Shown here: positions 26,067-35,869 of the stretch, piece after piece
Position numbering within the stretch: position 1 is the stretch's first letter
Layout: each line of letters opens with the position of its first letter
From: MD308 sp051888795
Lineage (GTDB): Bacteria; Bacillota; Clostridia; Lachnospirales; Lachnospiraceae
Direction of reading: 5' to 3'
Length of the DNA: 64,000 bases
NCBI GenBank assembly: GCA_051888795.1
Contig: JBJFCD010000285.1
Location: 1 to 64,000 of the forward strand
Notes under the pieces: generated by a model
What the model was told of the DNA's origin: nothing
Database searches by the model: none
Seen by the model: only the letters and a program-made list of their open reading frames with translations
Translations under genes and position numbers: made by a program

Positions 26067-27479
26067 TTATTTCATTGATAATAAACACACTGTTTCCACA
26101 TGCACGGTATGTGGAAACTGATCCACTGCTCTCACTTTCCTCACTTCATACCCATTTTCTCTCAAAAACTTCACATCTCTCGCCAATGTTGCCGAATCAC
26201 AGCTTACATACACAATTCTCTCCGGCTGCATATCTACCATCGTCCGTAAAAGTGTCTCCTCGCATCCTTTCCGCGGTGGATCCACCACGATCACGTCTGC
26301 ATGAGCGTTCTCTCCGGGATGTTCTTTGGCATAGTTTTCGTAATACTGTGGCAGCACTTCCTCGGCCTTTCCCACGTAAAACTCTGCGTTTTCAATTCCA
26401 TTGATCTTCGCATTATTCTTTGCATCCTCGATAGCCTGCGGTATGATTTCCACGCCGTATACCTGTCCTGCCTTCTGGGCAAGGAAGAGGGAAATCGTTC
26501 CGATTCCACAATAAAGATCCCATACCACTGTCTGGTCATCGGAATCTTTTTCTTCTAATCCGGAGTATTCCAATGCCAGATTGTAAAGTTTCTCTGTCTG
26601 CGCCGGATTTACCTGATAAAAGGACAGCGGAGAAATCTGATATTTTACATTTCCAATGTAATCTGTAATGTATGTCTGTCCCCACAAAAGTTTGATCTTA
26701 TCTCCCATGATTACATTTGTTTTTTCTTTGTTGACACATAATGTAATACTGGTCATTCCCTCTATCTTTGAGAGTCGCTCTGCCAGAATTTCTCCATGGG
26801 GCAAAGTATTTCCGTTTATAACAAGGCAGACCATGATTTCCCCTGTTTTAAATCCATAGCGTAGCAAAATGTGACGCAACAGTCCCGAGTGATTCTCTTC
26901 ATCATAAGCTTTGATTTTATATTCTTTCATAAAATCAAGAATGATAGTAAGAATCTTTTCATTGATTACTACGCCCAGTGCACAGTCCGTATTGGGGATG
27001 ATGCTGTGGGTTCTTCCTGCATAAAATCCAGTGATAATATTCCCCTCTTTATCTGTTCCTACAGGAAACTGCGCTTTATTTCTGTAATGAAATGGTGCCT
27101 TCTCTCCCATTCCTACGATTGGTTCCATCACCTGGTCTAACAGTTCTTCCGGCACTTCACCGATACGGAGCAGATTTCCGCGAACTTTATTGTTCTTAAA
27201 CTCCAGTTGTTTTTCGTAAGTCATCTCCTGAATCTGGCAGCCACCACATTTCCTCGCCATTGGGCATACCGGCTCTTTTACACGTGCTTCTGATGGCGTA
27301 AGTATATTCATCAGCCTCGCATACCCATAATTCTTCTTTGCCTTCATAATCTTAGCTTCCACCACATCACCAATGATGGCATCTTTAATAAATAAAGTGT
27401 AACCGTCTACCTTGCCGATCCCTTCTCCGTTTACTCCAATATCTTCAATCGTCACTGTAACCAATTCATTTTTCTGCAT
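26067..27479 (-). CDS. rlmD: 23S rRNA (uracil-5-)-methyltransferase RlmD/RumA
   Basis: 470 aa. N-terminal TRAM domain (KNELVTVTIEDIGVNGEGIGKV), iron-sulphur cysteines in CPMARKCGGCQIQ with an upstream CPM, SAM site WDLYCGIGTISLFLA, VVDPPRKGCEE, and catalytic-site YVSCDSATLARD. It methylates U in 23S rRNA with SAM; Firmicutes versions (RlmCD) may act on two positions. Start at 27479 after ATGGAGTAT; an ATG at 27500 has no ribosome binding site and abuts the repeat element at 27501. Confidence 0.92.
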   Translation of the reverse strand: MQKNELVTVTIEDIGVNGEGIGKVDGYTLFIKDAIIGDVVEAKIMKAKKNYGYARLMNILTPSEARVKEPVCPMARKCGGCQIQEMTYEKQLEFKNNKVRGNLLRIGEVPEELLDQVMEPIVGMGEKAPFHYRNKAQFPVGTDKEGNIITGFYAGRTHSIIPNTDCALGVVINEKILTIILDFMKEYKIKAYDEENHSGLLRHILLRYGFKTGEIMVCLVINGNTLPHGEILAERLSKIEGMTSITLCVNKEKTNVIMGDKIKLLWGQTYITDYIGNVKYQISPLSFYQVNPAQTEKLYNLALEYSGLEEKDSDDQTVVWDLYCGIGTISLFLAQKAGQVYGVEIIPQAIEDAKNNAKINGIENAEFYVGKAEEVLPQYYENYAKEHPGENAHADVIVVDPPRKGCEETLLRTMVDMQPERIVYVSCDSATLARDVKFLRENGYEVRKVRAVDQFPHTVHVETVCLLSMK

Positions 27480-27500
27480 AAATATACTCCATTTCTTCAT

Positions 27501-27563
27501 TTAGGTACAGGGTATATTCCAATTTGGGACGTAGACTTTTTGAAAAAGTCTACGTCCCAAATT
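27501..27563 (+). repeat. Dispersed hairpin repeat, copy 1
   Basis: Starts TTAGGTACAGGGTATATTCC, then an AATTTGGGACGTAGACTTTT arm and its perfect complement (AAAAGTCTACGTCCCAAATT) around a very short loop. The right edge overlaps the stop codon of the yhaM gene; the left edge is next to rlmD. A second copy lies at 63786-63870 on the other strand. Confidence 0.85.
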
Positions 27564-28503
27564 AAACTACTGTCTTCCTTAAGTTTGATTCAAATAACCG
27601 GTTATATCCTAACCAGTCGTTGCTGTTTTTCTCTTTAAATATCTCTGTCAGTGTCTGCATCTTGGCATCTGCGCAGTCTGCGAAGTTCAGTGCCAGTGCT
27701 TCGGCAAGTGCCGGTTTTTTCGGAGAACCGTATTCCAGCTCTCCATGGTGTGCTATAATACAGTGCTTTAACTCGCTTGCGAGTTTTTCCGGGAATCTCG
27801 GAATACTCCTCACTGCGTCACTTATCATCTCTACGCCAATCACAATATGTCCCAAGAGCTGTCCGTCATCGGTGTAATCATTTTCAGGGAATGAGGACAA
27901 TTCTTTTGTCTTTCCGATATCGTGACAGATTGCAGCTGCATAAAGTAAATCCGGGTTTAAGATTGGATATGCTCCTGCCATATATTCACAGAATTTCACA
28001 ACACTTAATGTATGTTCAAGAAGTCCTCCGGAAAATCCGTGGTGTACACTTTTCGCAGCAGAATGTGATTTGAATTTTTTAATAAATGCTTCGTCTTTTA
28101 CAAAATAAAATTCAACTGCCTGCCTGAGGTACGGATTACCGATTTTCTTTATATAAGTAAGAAGCTCCTGATACATGCTGTCTGTACTTTTCTCCGTTGT
28201 AGGCATATAATCTGCCGGAACATATTCACCTTCCTGAGCTTTACGGATCTGTCTGATATTTAACTGCAGGTTATTATTATAAGTAATTACATCTCCAAAT
28301 ACTTCTATGAAATCCATTTCATCATAATCTGCAATTCCTCCTGAATTAGGATCCCAGACTTTACCGTCCAGTGTCCCTGTCTTATCCTGAAGGATAAGAT
28401 TATCATATGGTTTCCCGTTTCTTGTCTCAGCGGAACGTTTCCCTTTACAGAGGTAAACGTTCCTTATAGTTTCGCCTTCAACAAGTGTGTTAATATATCT
28501 CAT
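27562..28503 (-). CDS. 3'-5' exoribonuclease YhaM family (OB-fold plus HD domain)
   Basis: 313 aa. N-terminal OB-fold nucleic-acid binding region (residues about 1-95: LILQDKTGTLDGKVWD), then an HD phosphohydrolase domain with HHGFSGGLLEHTLSVVKF, AAICHDIGKTKEL and HHGELEYGSP (metal ligands H...HD...D). This domain order and length are those of B. subtilis YhaM. Start at 28503 after AAAGAGGCATAATC. Its stop codon touches the repeat at 27501-27563. Confidence 0.88.
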   Translation of the reverse strand: MRYINTLVEGETIRNVYLCKGKRSAETRNGKPYDNLILQDKTGTLDGKVWDPNSGGIADYDEMDFIEVFGDVITYNNNLQLNIRQIRKAQEGEYVPADYMPTTEKSTDSMYQELLTYIKKIGNPYLRQAVEFYFVKDEAFIKKFKSHSAAKSVHHGFSGGLLEHTLSVVKFCEYMAGAYPILNPDLLYAAAICHDIGKTKELSSFPENDYTDDGQLLGHIVIGVEMISDAVRSIPRFPEKLASELKHCIIAHHGELEYGSPKKPALAEALALNFADCADAKMQTLTEIFKEKNSNDWLGYNRLFESNLRKTVV

Positions 28504-28517
28504 GATTATGCCTCTTT

Positions 28518-29798
28518 CTATTTTTTATTTCTGGTGCTTACCGTAACGTTAAAATTAATATCTACGTATTCGTCTTTTGGTCCCTGACGGCAGCCCTGAA
28601 GCTCAATCTCGCTTCCTTCTTCCCTGCGCATTAATATGCTGTGATAATTAGACAGACTTACGATATTTTCTCCATCTATACCGATAATTACATCGCCACT
28701 CTGTATTCCTGCTTCCATAGCCGGAGAATCCGGTGCCACTTCTTTTACATACACACCCTGTGGCATTCCTTTTTTGGCAAGCTTATCCGTCACATCCATT
28801 CCATATATTCCTGTATACGGAATCGCTGAACCGTTCGATAAAAGTTCGATTACATCCTTTATGTCTGATATGCCATACCCACCGATCCGGCCATTGCTTC
28901 CTTCTCCCAGCGCAGACTGGTCTATAAGACCGACTACCTGCCCTTTCTTATTCAGGACCACACCGCTTCCGTTTTCCCCTTCGGTAATGTTCGTACATAT
29001 CAGTCTGTAATGTCCATCTGCCTTTTCCACATATTCCTCGTCGGCACTGACAACTCCATACCCTACTGCCTCATCTGTACCAAAGGGTCTTCCAAACACT
29101 ATGATCGCATCTCCACTCTCCATCAGATGGGAATTTCCAAGCTCTGCTATGGTGATTTTTTTCCACATATTTGTGTCAATATCTTTCTTTTCTACAGCAT
29201 AAACACCTATGCCAAGATTTTCATCCTGCATCTTAAGTATTGCATCATAACTCTTTTTATCAAAAAAAGCTATCTGAATTGATTCATCTTTTTTTGTTTT
29301 TACAATCTGGGATAGGATCAGTAATTCCTTTCCATTATCTGCAATTACCACTCCGGAAATCCCTTCGTTGGTCTTATTGCTTTCATCTGAGCTATTCTTT
29401 TTCCTACTTACTGTAGCCATAGAATACTTAGTTTTTGTCGCAGTAATACTCAATGACTGAAGCACCTGCCGGTAACTATCTGCGTCCAGCTCCTGCTTTT
29501 CTTCTTTTTCAGGCTTCTCCTCCGGCTCCTGTTCTTCTTCATCACTCGGAATCTCAACCTGTGTCGGATTGTTATGGAAATGTGCCTCAAGCCATGGTGT
29601 TAAAGCGCAAAAAACAACACTGGCAGCCACTCCAAAAACCACGCCATATCCTATAATACGGAAAATATTGCTTTTTACTTTTTTCACGCTGTCAGTCTCG
29701 TCTTTGATTACTTCCTGCATAAAGGAATATTCTTCCTGATTCTCTTCCTGACCCACTTCACGATCAGGCTCTTCCTGCAAAGCTTTATGCTCCTTCAT
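28518..29798 (-). CDS. HtrA-like membrane protein with degenerate protease triad and PDZ domain
   Basis: 426 aa. One membrane helix (about residues 48-66), an acidic linker, a trypsin-fold domain (about 105-310) and a C-terminal PDZ domain (about 325-420: GVYVKEVAPDSPAMEAGIQSG). Aligned by eye with HtrA, the catalytic His of the TNxHVV motif is Gln164 (LILSQIV), the Asp of DLAV is Asn194 (ENLGIGV), and the Ser of GNSGG falls on Gly277 (ENGSGVV). All three triad residues seem lost, so it is probably a pseudoprotease acting as a binding or sensing protein at the outer face of the membrane. Confidence 0.8.
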   Translation of the reverse strand: MKEHKALQEEPDREVGQEENQEEYSFMQEVIKDETDSVKKVKSNIFRIIGYGVVFGVAASVVFCALTPWLEAHFHNNPTQVEIPSDEEEQEPEEKPEKEEKQELDADSYRQVLQSLSITATKTKYSMATVSRKKNSSDESNKTNEGISGVVIADNGKELLILSQIVKTKKDESIQIAFFDKKSYDAILKMQDENLGIGVYAVEKKDIDTNMWKKITIAELGNSHLMESGDAIIVFGRPFGTDEAVGYGVVSADEEYVEKADGHYRLICTNITEGENGSGVVLNKKGQVVGLIDQSALGEGSNGRIGGYGISDIKDVIELLSNGSAIPYTGIYGMDVTDKLAKKGMPQGVYVKEVAPDSPAMEAGIQSGDVIIGIDGENIVSLSNYHSILMRREEGSEIELQGCRQGPKDEYVDINFNVTVSTRNKK

Positions 29799-29914
29799 AG
29801 ACTGTGCATCTCCTTTACAACCCTTCTTTAAGTATACATGATAGTACTCAAATGTTCAATATTTATCCTTTTCTTTATGAACCAAATAGGTTAGAATAAA
29901 CCTAGGTGAAAGAT

Positions 29915-32290
29915 ATGAATAAAAAAACATTAGCAAAATTAGAATACAATAAAATAATCGATTTACTGATGGAACATGCTTCCTCATTCAGCGGAAAGGA
30001 CAAGTGCCGAAAACTGAAACCGAAAACATCTCTCGAAGAAATAAACACTGCGCAGGAACAGACAGCCTGTGCGTTTACAAGAATTGTAAAAAAAGGGCGC
30101 CCTTCTTTTGGAAACTGCAATCCTGTAAATGATTCTCTGAAGCGTTTGGAAATCGGAGGCACTCTCGGAAGCGGTGAGCTCCTTCGCATCTGTAAGCTTT
30201 TAGAATGTGCCGGCAAAGTAAAATCTTACGGCAGACATGATAACGCGGACGATACCGAAGACTGTCTGGATATTTATTTTTCCGGGCTTAATCCGGTATC
30301 TGTTTTATCTGCAGAGATTCGCAGATGTATCATTGATGAAGAAGAGATCAGCGATGACGCATCTTCCACTTTAAAACACATCCGCCGCAGCATTAATCAG
30401 ATGAATGATAAGGTACACTCTACTCTCTCCGGTCTGGTAAATGGTTCTCTGCGCACTTACCTGCAGGATCCGATCATTACTATGCGCGGTGACCGCTATT
30501 GTCTTCCGGTAAAGGCTGAATACCGCAGTCAGGTTCCCGGTATGATTCACGATCAGTCTTCTACCGGCTCTACACTTTTTATTGAACCAATGGCTGTCGT
30601 AAAGCTGAATAATGATCTAAAAGAGCTCTATGGTAAAGAGCAGGAGGAAATTCAGATCATTCTTGCCCGCCTGAGTGCAGATGCTGCTGAATATACGAAT
30701 GAAATCCACACAGATTATACTATTTTATCAGAACTGGATTTCATTTTTGCAAAAGGTGCTCTTGCATTAGATATGAATGCGAGCATGCCGATTTTCAACT
30801 GTGAAGGACGTATCCACATTCGCGAAGGAAGACATCCTCTTCTGGATAAGAAAAGCGTAGTTCCGATCACCATTACACTTGGTGATACTTTCGACCTTCT
30901 TATCGTAACCGGTCCAAATACCGGTGGTAAAACTGTTTCATTAAAGACCGTGGGGCTTTTTACACTGATGGGGCAGGCAGGACTTCACATACCGGCACTG
31001 GACCGTTCCGAACTTGCTGTATTTAATAATGTATTTGCAGATATCGGTGATGAACAAAGCATCGAACAAAGTCTGAGTACATTTTCTTCCCATATGACAA
31101 ATATCGTATCCTTTTTAAAGCATGTGGATGAAAACTCTCTTGTACTTTTTGACGAACTCGGTGCAGGAACGGATCCTACAGAAGGAGCAGCTCTCGCTAT
31201 CGCAATATTGAGCCACCTGCATGAGCGTGGAATCCGTACAATGGCAACGACACACTACAGCGAACTGAAAGTCTATGCACTTTCTACAGAAGGTGTGGAA
31301 AACGCCTGCTGTGAATTTGATGTAGAGACACTCCGTCCAACTTACCATCTGCTGATTGGTATTCCGGGAAAGAGTAATGCATTTGCAATCGCCGGTAAAA
31401 TCGGACTTCCAAAATCTATCATAGAAGATGCGAAAACACATCTGTCCGAACAAGATGAATCTTTTGAAGATTTACTTACAGATTTGGAATCCAGCCGCCG
31501 TACCATAGAAAAAGAACAGGCAGAAATCGCTTCCTATAAACGCGAATTAGAAGCATTAAAAATGGAGGCTCAGAAGAAGCAGGAAAAACTCGAAGAGCAG
31601 AAAGAGCGCATTCTAAGGGAAGCCAATGAAAAAGCGCATGCCATACTTGCTGAGGCAAAAGAAACCGCCGACGAGACAATGCGCAACTTCCATAAATTTG
31701 GCAAAGCAAATATTTCTGCCGCTGAAATGGAAAAAGAGCGCGAAAAAATCCGCAAAAAGATGGACGCCGCCCGGGCCGGTATGACGAAGGAAACCCCAAA
31801 ACCCCACAAACAGCACAAAGCCAGCGACTTTAAGCTAGGTGAATCTGTTAAGGTTCTGAGTATGAATCTTACCGGAACAGTAACTTCTCTTCCGGATTCA
31901 AAAGGCAATGTTACTGTCCAGATGGGAATCCTTCGTTCCCAAGTTCATATTTCAGATCTTGAGATTATTGACGAAAAACCTTCCTATCTGCAGAAAAAAG
32001 CGCAGAATACAGGAAAAGGAAAGGTCAAAATGAGTAAATCTCTATCTGTAAGCACCGAGATCAATCTTTTGGGAAAGACTGTTGATGAAGCAATTGCAGA
32101 ACTTGACAAATATCTGGATGATGCAAGCCTTGCACATCTAAGTTCTGTCCGCATCGTTCACGGAAAGGGAACAGGTGCTTTACGTTCCGGAATCCATAAT
32201 TATTTAAGGCACCAGAAACATGTGAAATCATTCCGTCTTGGCGCTTTTGGCGAGGGAGACGCCGGAGTAACTATCGCAGAATTAAAGTAA
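29915..32290 (+). CDS. mutS2: Endonuclease MutS2 / ribosome-rescue factor
   Basis: 791 aa, full length. MutS-type ATPase with Walker A GPNTGGKTVSLK, Walker B LVLFDELGAGTDP and TMATTHYSELK; a coiled-coil stalk (about 515-600); a KOW-like segment (ESVKVLSMNLTGTV); and a C-terminal Smr domain (VDEAIAELDKYLDDA, RIVHGKGTGALR). MutS2 suppresses recombination in some bacteria and splits collided ribosomes in B. subtilis. The ATG at 29915 is chosen because AGGTGAAAG in front of it is the ribosome binding site; a GTG at 29906 lies within that site. Confidence 0.93.
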   Translation: MNKKTLAKLEYNKIIDLLMEHASSFSGKDKCRKLKPKTSLEEINTAQEQTACAFTRIVKKGRPSFGNCNPVNDSLKRLEIGGTLGSGELLRICKLLECAGKVKSYGRHDNADDTEDCLDIYFSGLNPVSVLSAEIRRCIIDEEEISDDASSTLKHIRRSINQMNDKVHSTLSGLVNGSLRTYLQDPIITMRGDRYCLPVKAEYRSQVPGMIHDQSSTGSTLFIEPMAVVKLNNDLKELYGKEQEEIQIILARLSADAAEYTNEIHTDYTILSELDFIFAKGALALDMNASMPIFNCEGRIHIREGRHPLLDKKSVVPITITLGDTFDLLIVTGPNTGGKTVSLKTVGLFTLMGQAGLHIPALDRSELAVFNNVFADIGDEQSIEQSLSTFSSHMTNIVSFLKHVDENSLVLFDELGAGTDPTEGAALAIAILSHLHERGIRTMATTHYSELKVYALSTEGVENACCEFDVETLRPTYHLLIGIPGKSNAFAIAGKIGLPKSIIEDAKTHLSEQDESFEDLLTDLESSRRTIEKEQAEIASYKRELEALKMEAQKKQEKLEEQKERILREANEKAHAILAEAKETADETMRNFHKFGKANISAAEMEKEREKIRKKMDAARAGMTKETPKPHKQHKASDFKLGESVKVLSMNLTGTVTSLPDSKGNVTVQMGILRSQVHISDLEIIDEKPSYLQKKAQNTGKGKVKMSKSLSVSTEINLLGKTVDEAIAELDKYLDDASLAHLSSVRIVHGKGTGALRSGIHNYLRHQKHVKSFRLGAFGEGDAGVTIAELK

Positions 32291-32348
32291 AACCTTTTTC
32301 ATGTCTATAACTTACAAAACACAGCAAAATAATTTAAAGGGGAAAATT

Positions 32349-33053
32349 ATGGTGAACAAACAAAAAATCTTAATCGTAGATGATGATGAAAATATTGCAG
32401 AACTCATTTCTCTGTACCTGACAAAAGAATGCTTTGATACTATGATGGTACATGATGGCGAAGAGGCTCTTGTAGCATACGACACTTATCAGCCAAATCT
32501 GATTCTTCTGGATCTTATGCTTCCGGGCATTGACGGTTATCAGGTTTGCCGGGAAATCCGAACCCGTTCCAATGTACCGATCATTATGCTATCAGCAAAA
32601 GGGGAAGTTTTTGATAAAGTTCTTGGGCTTGAACTTGGAGCCGATGACTATATTATGAAACCATTTGACTCAAAAGAAATGGTTGCCCGTGTCAAGGCAG
32701 TGCTTCGCCGCTATCAGGCCGTTCCAAAACCGGAAGCTTCTTCAACTGATAAAGGAAAATGTGTGGAATATCCTGGTATCGTTATTAACCTTACAAATTA
32801 TTCCGTTATGGTTGATAATAGGAATGTGGAAATGCCACCAAAAGAACTTGAGCTTTTGTATTTTCTTGCATCTTCACCGAATCAGGTGTTTACAAGGGAA
32901 CAGCTTCTGGATCAGATCTGGGGCTACGAATATATCGGAGATACGCGAACAGTTGATGTACACATCAAACGACTCCGTGAAAAAATTAAAGACCACAACG
33001 GCTGGAGTTTGAGCACTGTGTGGGGAATCGGCTACAAATTTGAAGTAAAATAG
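32349..33053 (+). CDS. OmpR/PhoB-family response regulator
   Basis: 234 aa. Receiver with D11-D12-D13, phospho-acceptor D55 (ILLDLMLPG) and KPF lysine; winged-helix output domain with TREQLLDQIWGYEYIGDTR and DVHIKRLREKI. ATG at 32349 after AAAGGGGAAAATT; the longer frame from 32301 adds an unrelated N-terminus. Forms a pair with the histidine kinase 47 bases downstream. Resembles the PhoP/ResD/VicR group, without enough to say which. Confidence 0.92.
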   Translation: MVNKQKILIVDDDENIAELISLYLTKECFDTMMVHDGEEALVAYDTYQPNLILLDLMLPGIDGYQVCREIRTRSNVPIIMLSAKGEVFDKVLGLELGADDYIMKPFDSKEMVARVKAVLRRYQAVPKPEASSTDKGKCVEYPGIVINLTNYSVMVDNRNVEMPPKELELLYFLASSPNQVFTREQLLDQIWGYEYIGDTRTVDVHIKRLREKIKDHNGWSLSTVWGIGYKFEVK

Positions 33054-33100
33054 CTTTTTGCAAATACTAATCGGTGCGATTGTAATTACGAGGGTACACT

Positions 33101-34507
33101 ATGAAAAGTACTTTATACTTAAAATTCATTATTATATATATTATATTTGGCTTTCTGAGTTTGTTTACAGTAAGTGCTCTGACAAGCGGATTATTTACAG
33201 AACCAATAAATCATGCGATTTCATCCAGTATATACAAAGAAGCGAATCTACTTGCTACAGATTATCTTCCCAAATATTTTTCCGAAGAAATATCTCTGCA
33301 CGATGTACACACACAGCTTTCCGGTATGGAAGCACATTTATCTGCTGCTGTCTGGTTTGTAAACAGGGATGGAACCATCATTACTTCGACACAGTCAGAT
33401 TCTTATCCTGCAGCTCCCTATCAAATTGAGGATTTTAATCCTGCTGAAATGGGAAATGCTCAGTACAGTATCGGAGATTATCACGGATATTTCTCAGAAG
33501 ATGTTATTACAGTGATTGCGCCGGTAATCTATGATTACTCACCCAAGGGATATCTTCTTATTCATAAGGACTTATCTTTTACCAGGTATCTGGAAAATCT
33601 TTTTCAGCGAACAGTGCTGATTGCCATTATTGCAGTATATTTGCTATCGTTTATAATACTATTGGCATTTCAGTTTTTCGTATATAGACCGCTTCGCAAG
33701 ATTACAGAAGCTGCCACACAGTATGCCAGCGGAAACCTGGATTACGAGATTCCGGTTACTACTGAAGATGAGATGGGCTATTTATCTGCTTCACTGAATT
33801 ACATGTCTTCTCAGCTCAAAGATATGGAAGACTATCAGAAGAAATTTGTAGCTAATGTATCCCACGATTTTCGATCGCCGCTCACATCAATTAAAGGCTA
33901 CATTGAAGCTATGACAGACGGAACCATTCCACCGGAACTTCACGAAAAATATTTAAAAATTATTCTCTTTGAAACAGAACGGCTGACAGATCTCACGCAG
34001 GATCTGCTTACACTAAATGAGTTTGATACAAAGAATATTCTCTTAAACCGAGAAAGCTTTGACATTCATGAAATCATTAAAAATGTTGCCGCTTCCTTTG
34101 AAGGCCGCTGCACACAAAAGAAAATATCTATTGAACTTTTATTTGCCACAAAACATTTAACTGTTTATGCTGATAAGCGCAAAATACAGCAGGTACTCTA
34201 TAACCTTCTGGATAATGCTATCAAATTCAGTAATCCCGAATCTTCCATCACAATCGAAACAACAGAACGTGGCGATAAAATCTACACCTCTGTAAAGGAT
34301 TACGGCATCGGCATTCCAAGAAGTTCATTAAACAAAATCTGGGAACGCTTTTACAAGACAGACCTCTCTCGTGGAAAGGACAAAAAAGGAACCGGCCTCG
34401 GCCTCGCAATTGTAAAAGAAGCCATACAGGCACACGGAGAAAACATCAATGTAATCAGTACAGAAGGAGTAGGAACCGAATTTATCTTTTCCCTTCCACG
34501 AGGATAA
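33101..34507 (+). CDS. Membrane sensor histidine kinase with HAMP domain
   Basis: 468 aa. Two membrane helices (about residues 8-28 and 168-190), outside sensor loop of about 135 residues, HAMP (RPLRKITEAATQYASGNLDY), H-box FVANVSHDFRSPLTSIKGYI, N-box LLDNAIKFS, and G-boxes GIGIPRSSL and KGTGLGLAIVKE. Complete and likely active. Second gene of the pair with the regulator at 32349-33053. Confidence 0.92.
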   Translation: MKSTLYLKFIIIYIIFGFLSLFTVSALTSGLFTEPINHAISSSIYKEANLLATDYLPKYFSEEISLHDVHTQLSGMEAHLSAAVWFVNRDGTIITSTQSDSYPAAPYQIEDFNPAEMGNAQYSIGDYHGYFSEDVITVIAPVIYDYSPKGYLLIHKDLSFTRYLENLFQRTVLIAIIAVYLLSFIILLAFQFFVYRPLRKITEAATQYASGNLDYEIPVTTEDEMGYLSASLNYMSSQLKDMEDYQKKFVANVSHDFRSPLTSIKGYIEAMTDGTIPPELHEKYLKIILFETERLTDLTQDLLTLNEFDTKNILLNRESFDIHEIIKNVAASFEGRCTQKKISIELLFATKHLTVYADKRKIQQVLYNLLDNAIKFSNPESSITIETTERGDKIYTSVKDYGIGIPRSSLNKIWERFYKTDLSRGKDKKGTGLGLAIVKEAIQAHGENINVISTEGVGTEFIFSLPRG

Positions 34508-34558
34508 ACAACTATACTTCATCTTATTAACCAACACTCTCCCTTTGGAGATGAAATC

Positions 34559-34612
34559 AAAAAAGGTGCATGTTACACCGACTCTCAATCGGATGATAAC
34601 ACGCACCTTTTC
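34559..34612. terminator. Bidirectional terminator between kinase and M24 peptidase genes
   Basis: AAAAGGTGC (34561-34569) pairs with GCACCTTTT (34603-34611), with an inner CCGA/TCGG stem. T and A tracts flank both ends. The two genes converge here. Confidence 0.75.
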
Positions 34613-34651
34613 TATGTATTATCCTGTTTTAATAATTCTACTTTTCTGATC

Positions 34652-35737
34652 TTATTCTTCCGGTACTACGATCAGATCTTTTGTGAAGCTGTTCAGTACT
34701 TCGCATCCATCCTCTGTAATGATTACAAGGTCTTCAATACGAACTCCGATACCTTCTTCTGCGATATAGATACCTGGCTCTACAGAGAAGCACTGTCCAA
34801 CCTGGATGATATCCTCATTTACAGAAGATACGTCGCCGAACTCGTGATCTTCAAGACCAATGGAGTGACCTGTTCTGTGTGTAAAATACTGGCCATATCC
34901 CTTTTCTTCGATGTAGTTTCTTGCAGCGAGGTCAACGTCACACATTCTGTTGCCTGGTTTAGCTGCTTCAATACCACGTCTGTTAGCTTCTACAACGATG
35001 TCATAGATTTCTCTGGCACGGTCAGATACTTCGCCGATAAATACTGTTCTTGTCATATCTGATGCATAATTATCCTTGAAAGCACCAATATCAAGAATTA
35101 CACAGTCTCCATGTTTTCCTTTGGAATCATCTGTTACATGATGCGGATCTGCTGCACCTTTTGCATAAGCTGTAATAGGATCAAATGATACGTCCTCACA
35201 TCCAAGATCTTTGTAGATTTCACGGATCTTAGCGTTAAGTTCTCTCTCTGTAAGTCCCTTAACTACCCATGGAATCAGTCTTTCCATAGCGATATCATTC
35301 AGTCTTGAAGACTCTCTCATGAGTTCCTGTTCTTTCTCATCTTTTACCATACGGATATAGTCAATGATTGGAGAACCGTTTACAAATTTGCTTCCGCCGC
35401 CTAATTCCTGAAGGCGAATTAAGAATCTTGCAGGCCATGTCTTGTCGATACCCATGACTTTATCTTTCTCTACATATCTGCTTAAGATCTCTACACCATC
35501 TTCAATGTCATCATACCATACCAAATCTACTCCCAAATCTCTCTCCTGTGGGAACAGTTTGTTGATTACAAGTTTATGGTTTCCATTTACATTAAGATAT
35601 AATGCTAATAATCTTTCTCCTGGAATAATCCACTTTCCTGTCAGGTAGAAAATAGCAACCGGGTCAGAAACGATCATCTGCGGGATACCATGTTCTTCCA
35701 TTGATTTTAACACTCTTGATACTTTACCTTGATCCAT
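34652..35737 (-). CDS. M24-family metallopeptidase (Xaa-Pro dipeptidase-like)
   Basis: 361 aa. Creatinase-type N-terminal domain (to about residue 130), then the pita-bread fold with metal ligands in DIGAFKDNYASDMTRTVF (two Asp), HRTGHSIGLEDHE (His), EPGIYI (Glu) and VRIEDLV (Glu). Such enzymes cleave X-Pro dipeptides, though some act as creatinase relatives. Start at 35737; a TTG four codons upstream is possible. Downstream of an amidohydrolase and a cyclodeaminase-like gene on the same strand, consistent with use of proline-containing peptides. Confidence 0.87.
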   Translation of the reverse strand: MDQGKVSRVLKSMEEHGIPQMIVSDPVAIFYLTGKWIIPGERLLALYLNVNGNHKLVINKLFPQERDLGVDLVWYDDIEDGVEILSRYVEKDKVMGIDKTWPARFLIRLQELGGGSKFVNGSPIIDYIRMVKDEKEQELMRESSRLNDIAMERLIPWVVKGLTERELNAKIREIYKDLGCEDVSFDPITAYAKGAADPHHVTDDSKGKHGDCVILDIGAFKDNYASDMTRTVFIGEVSDRAREIYDIVVEANRRGIEAAKPGNRMCDVDLAARNYIEEKGYGQYFTHRTGHSIGLEDHEFGDVSSVNEDIIQVGQCFSVEPGIYIAEEGIGVRIEDLVIITEDGCEVLNSFTKDLIVVPEE

Positions 35738-35869
35738 TGTTGATACCAACCTTTCTTTTAGTAATTTTAGTAATTGAGTATGAAACTCGGCATTCCCTCT
35801 GCCAATTCACGCTGTTATTATTTATTATAGAACGGAGTCTACTAAAAGTCAATTGAACCAGACCGAAAT

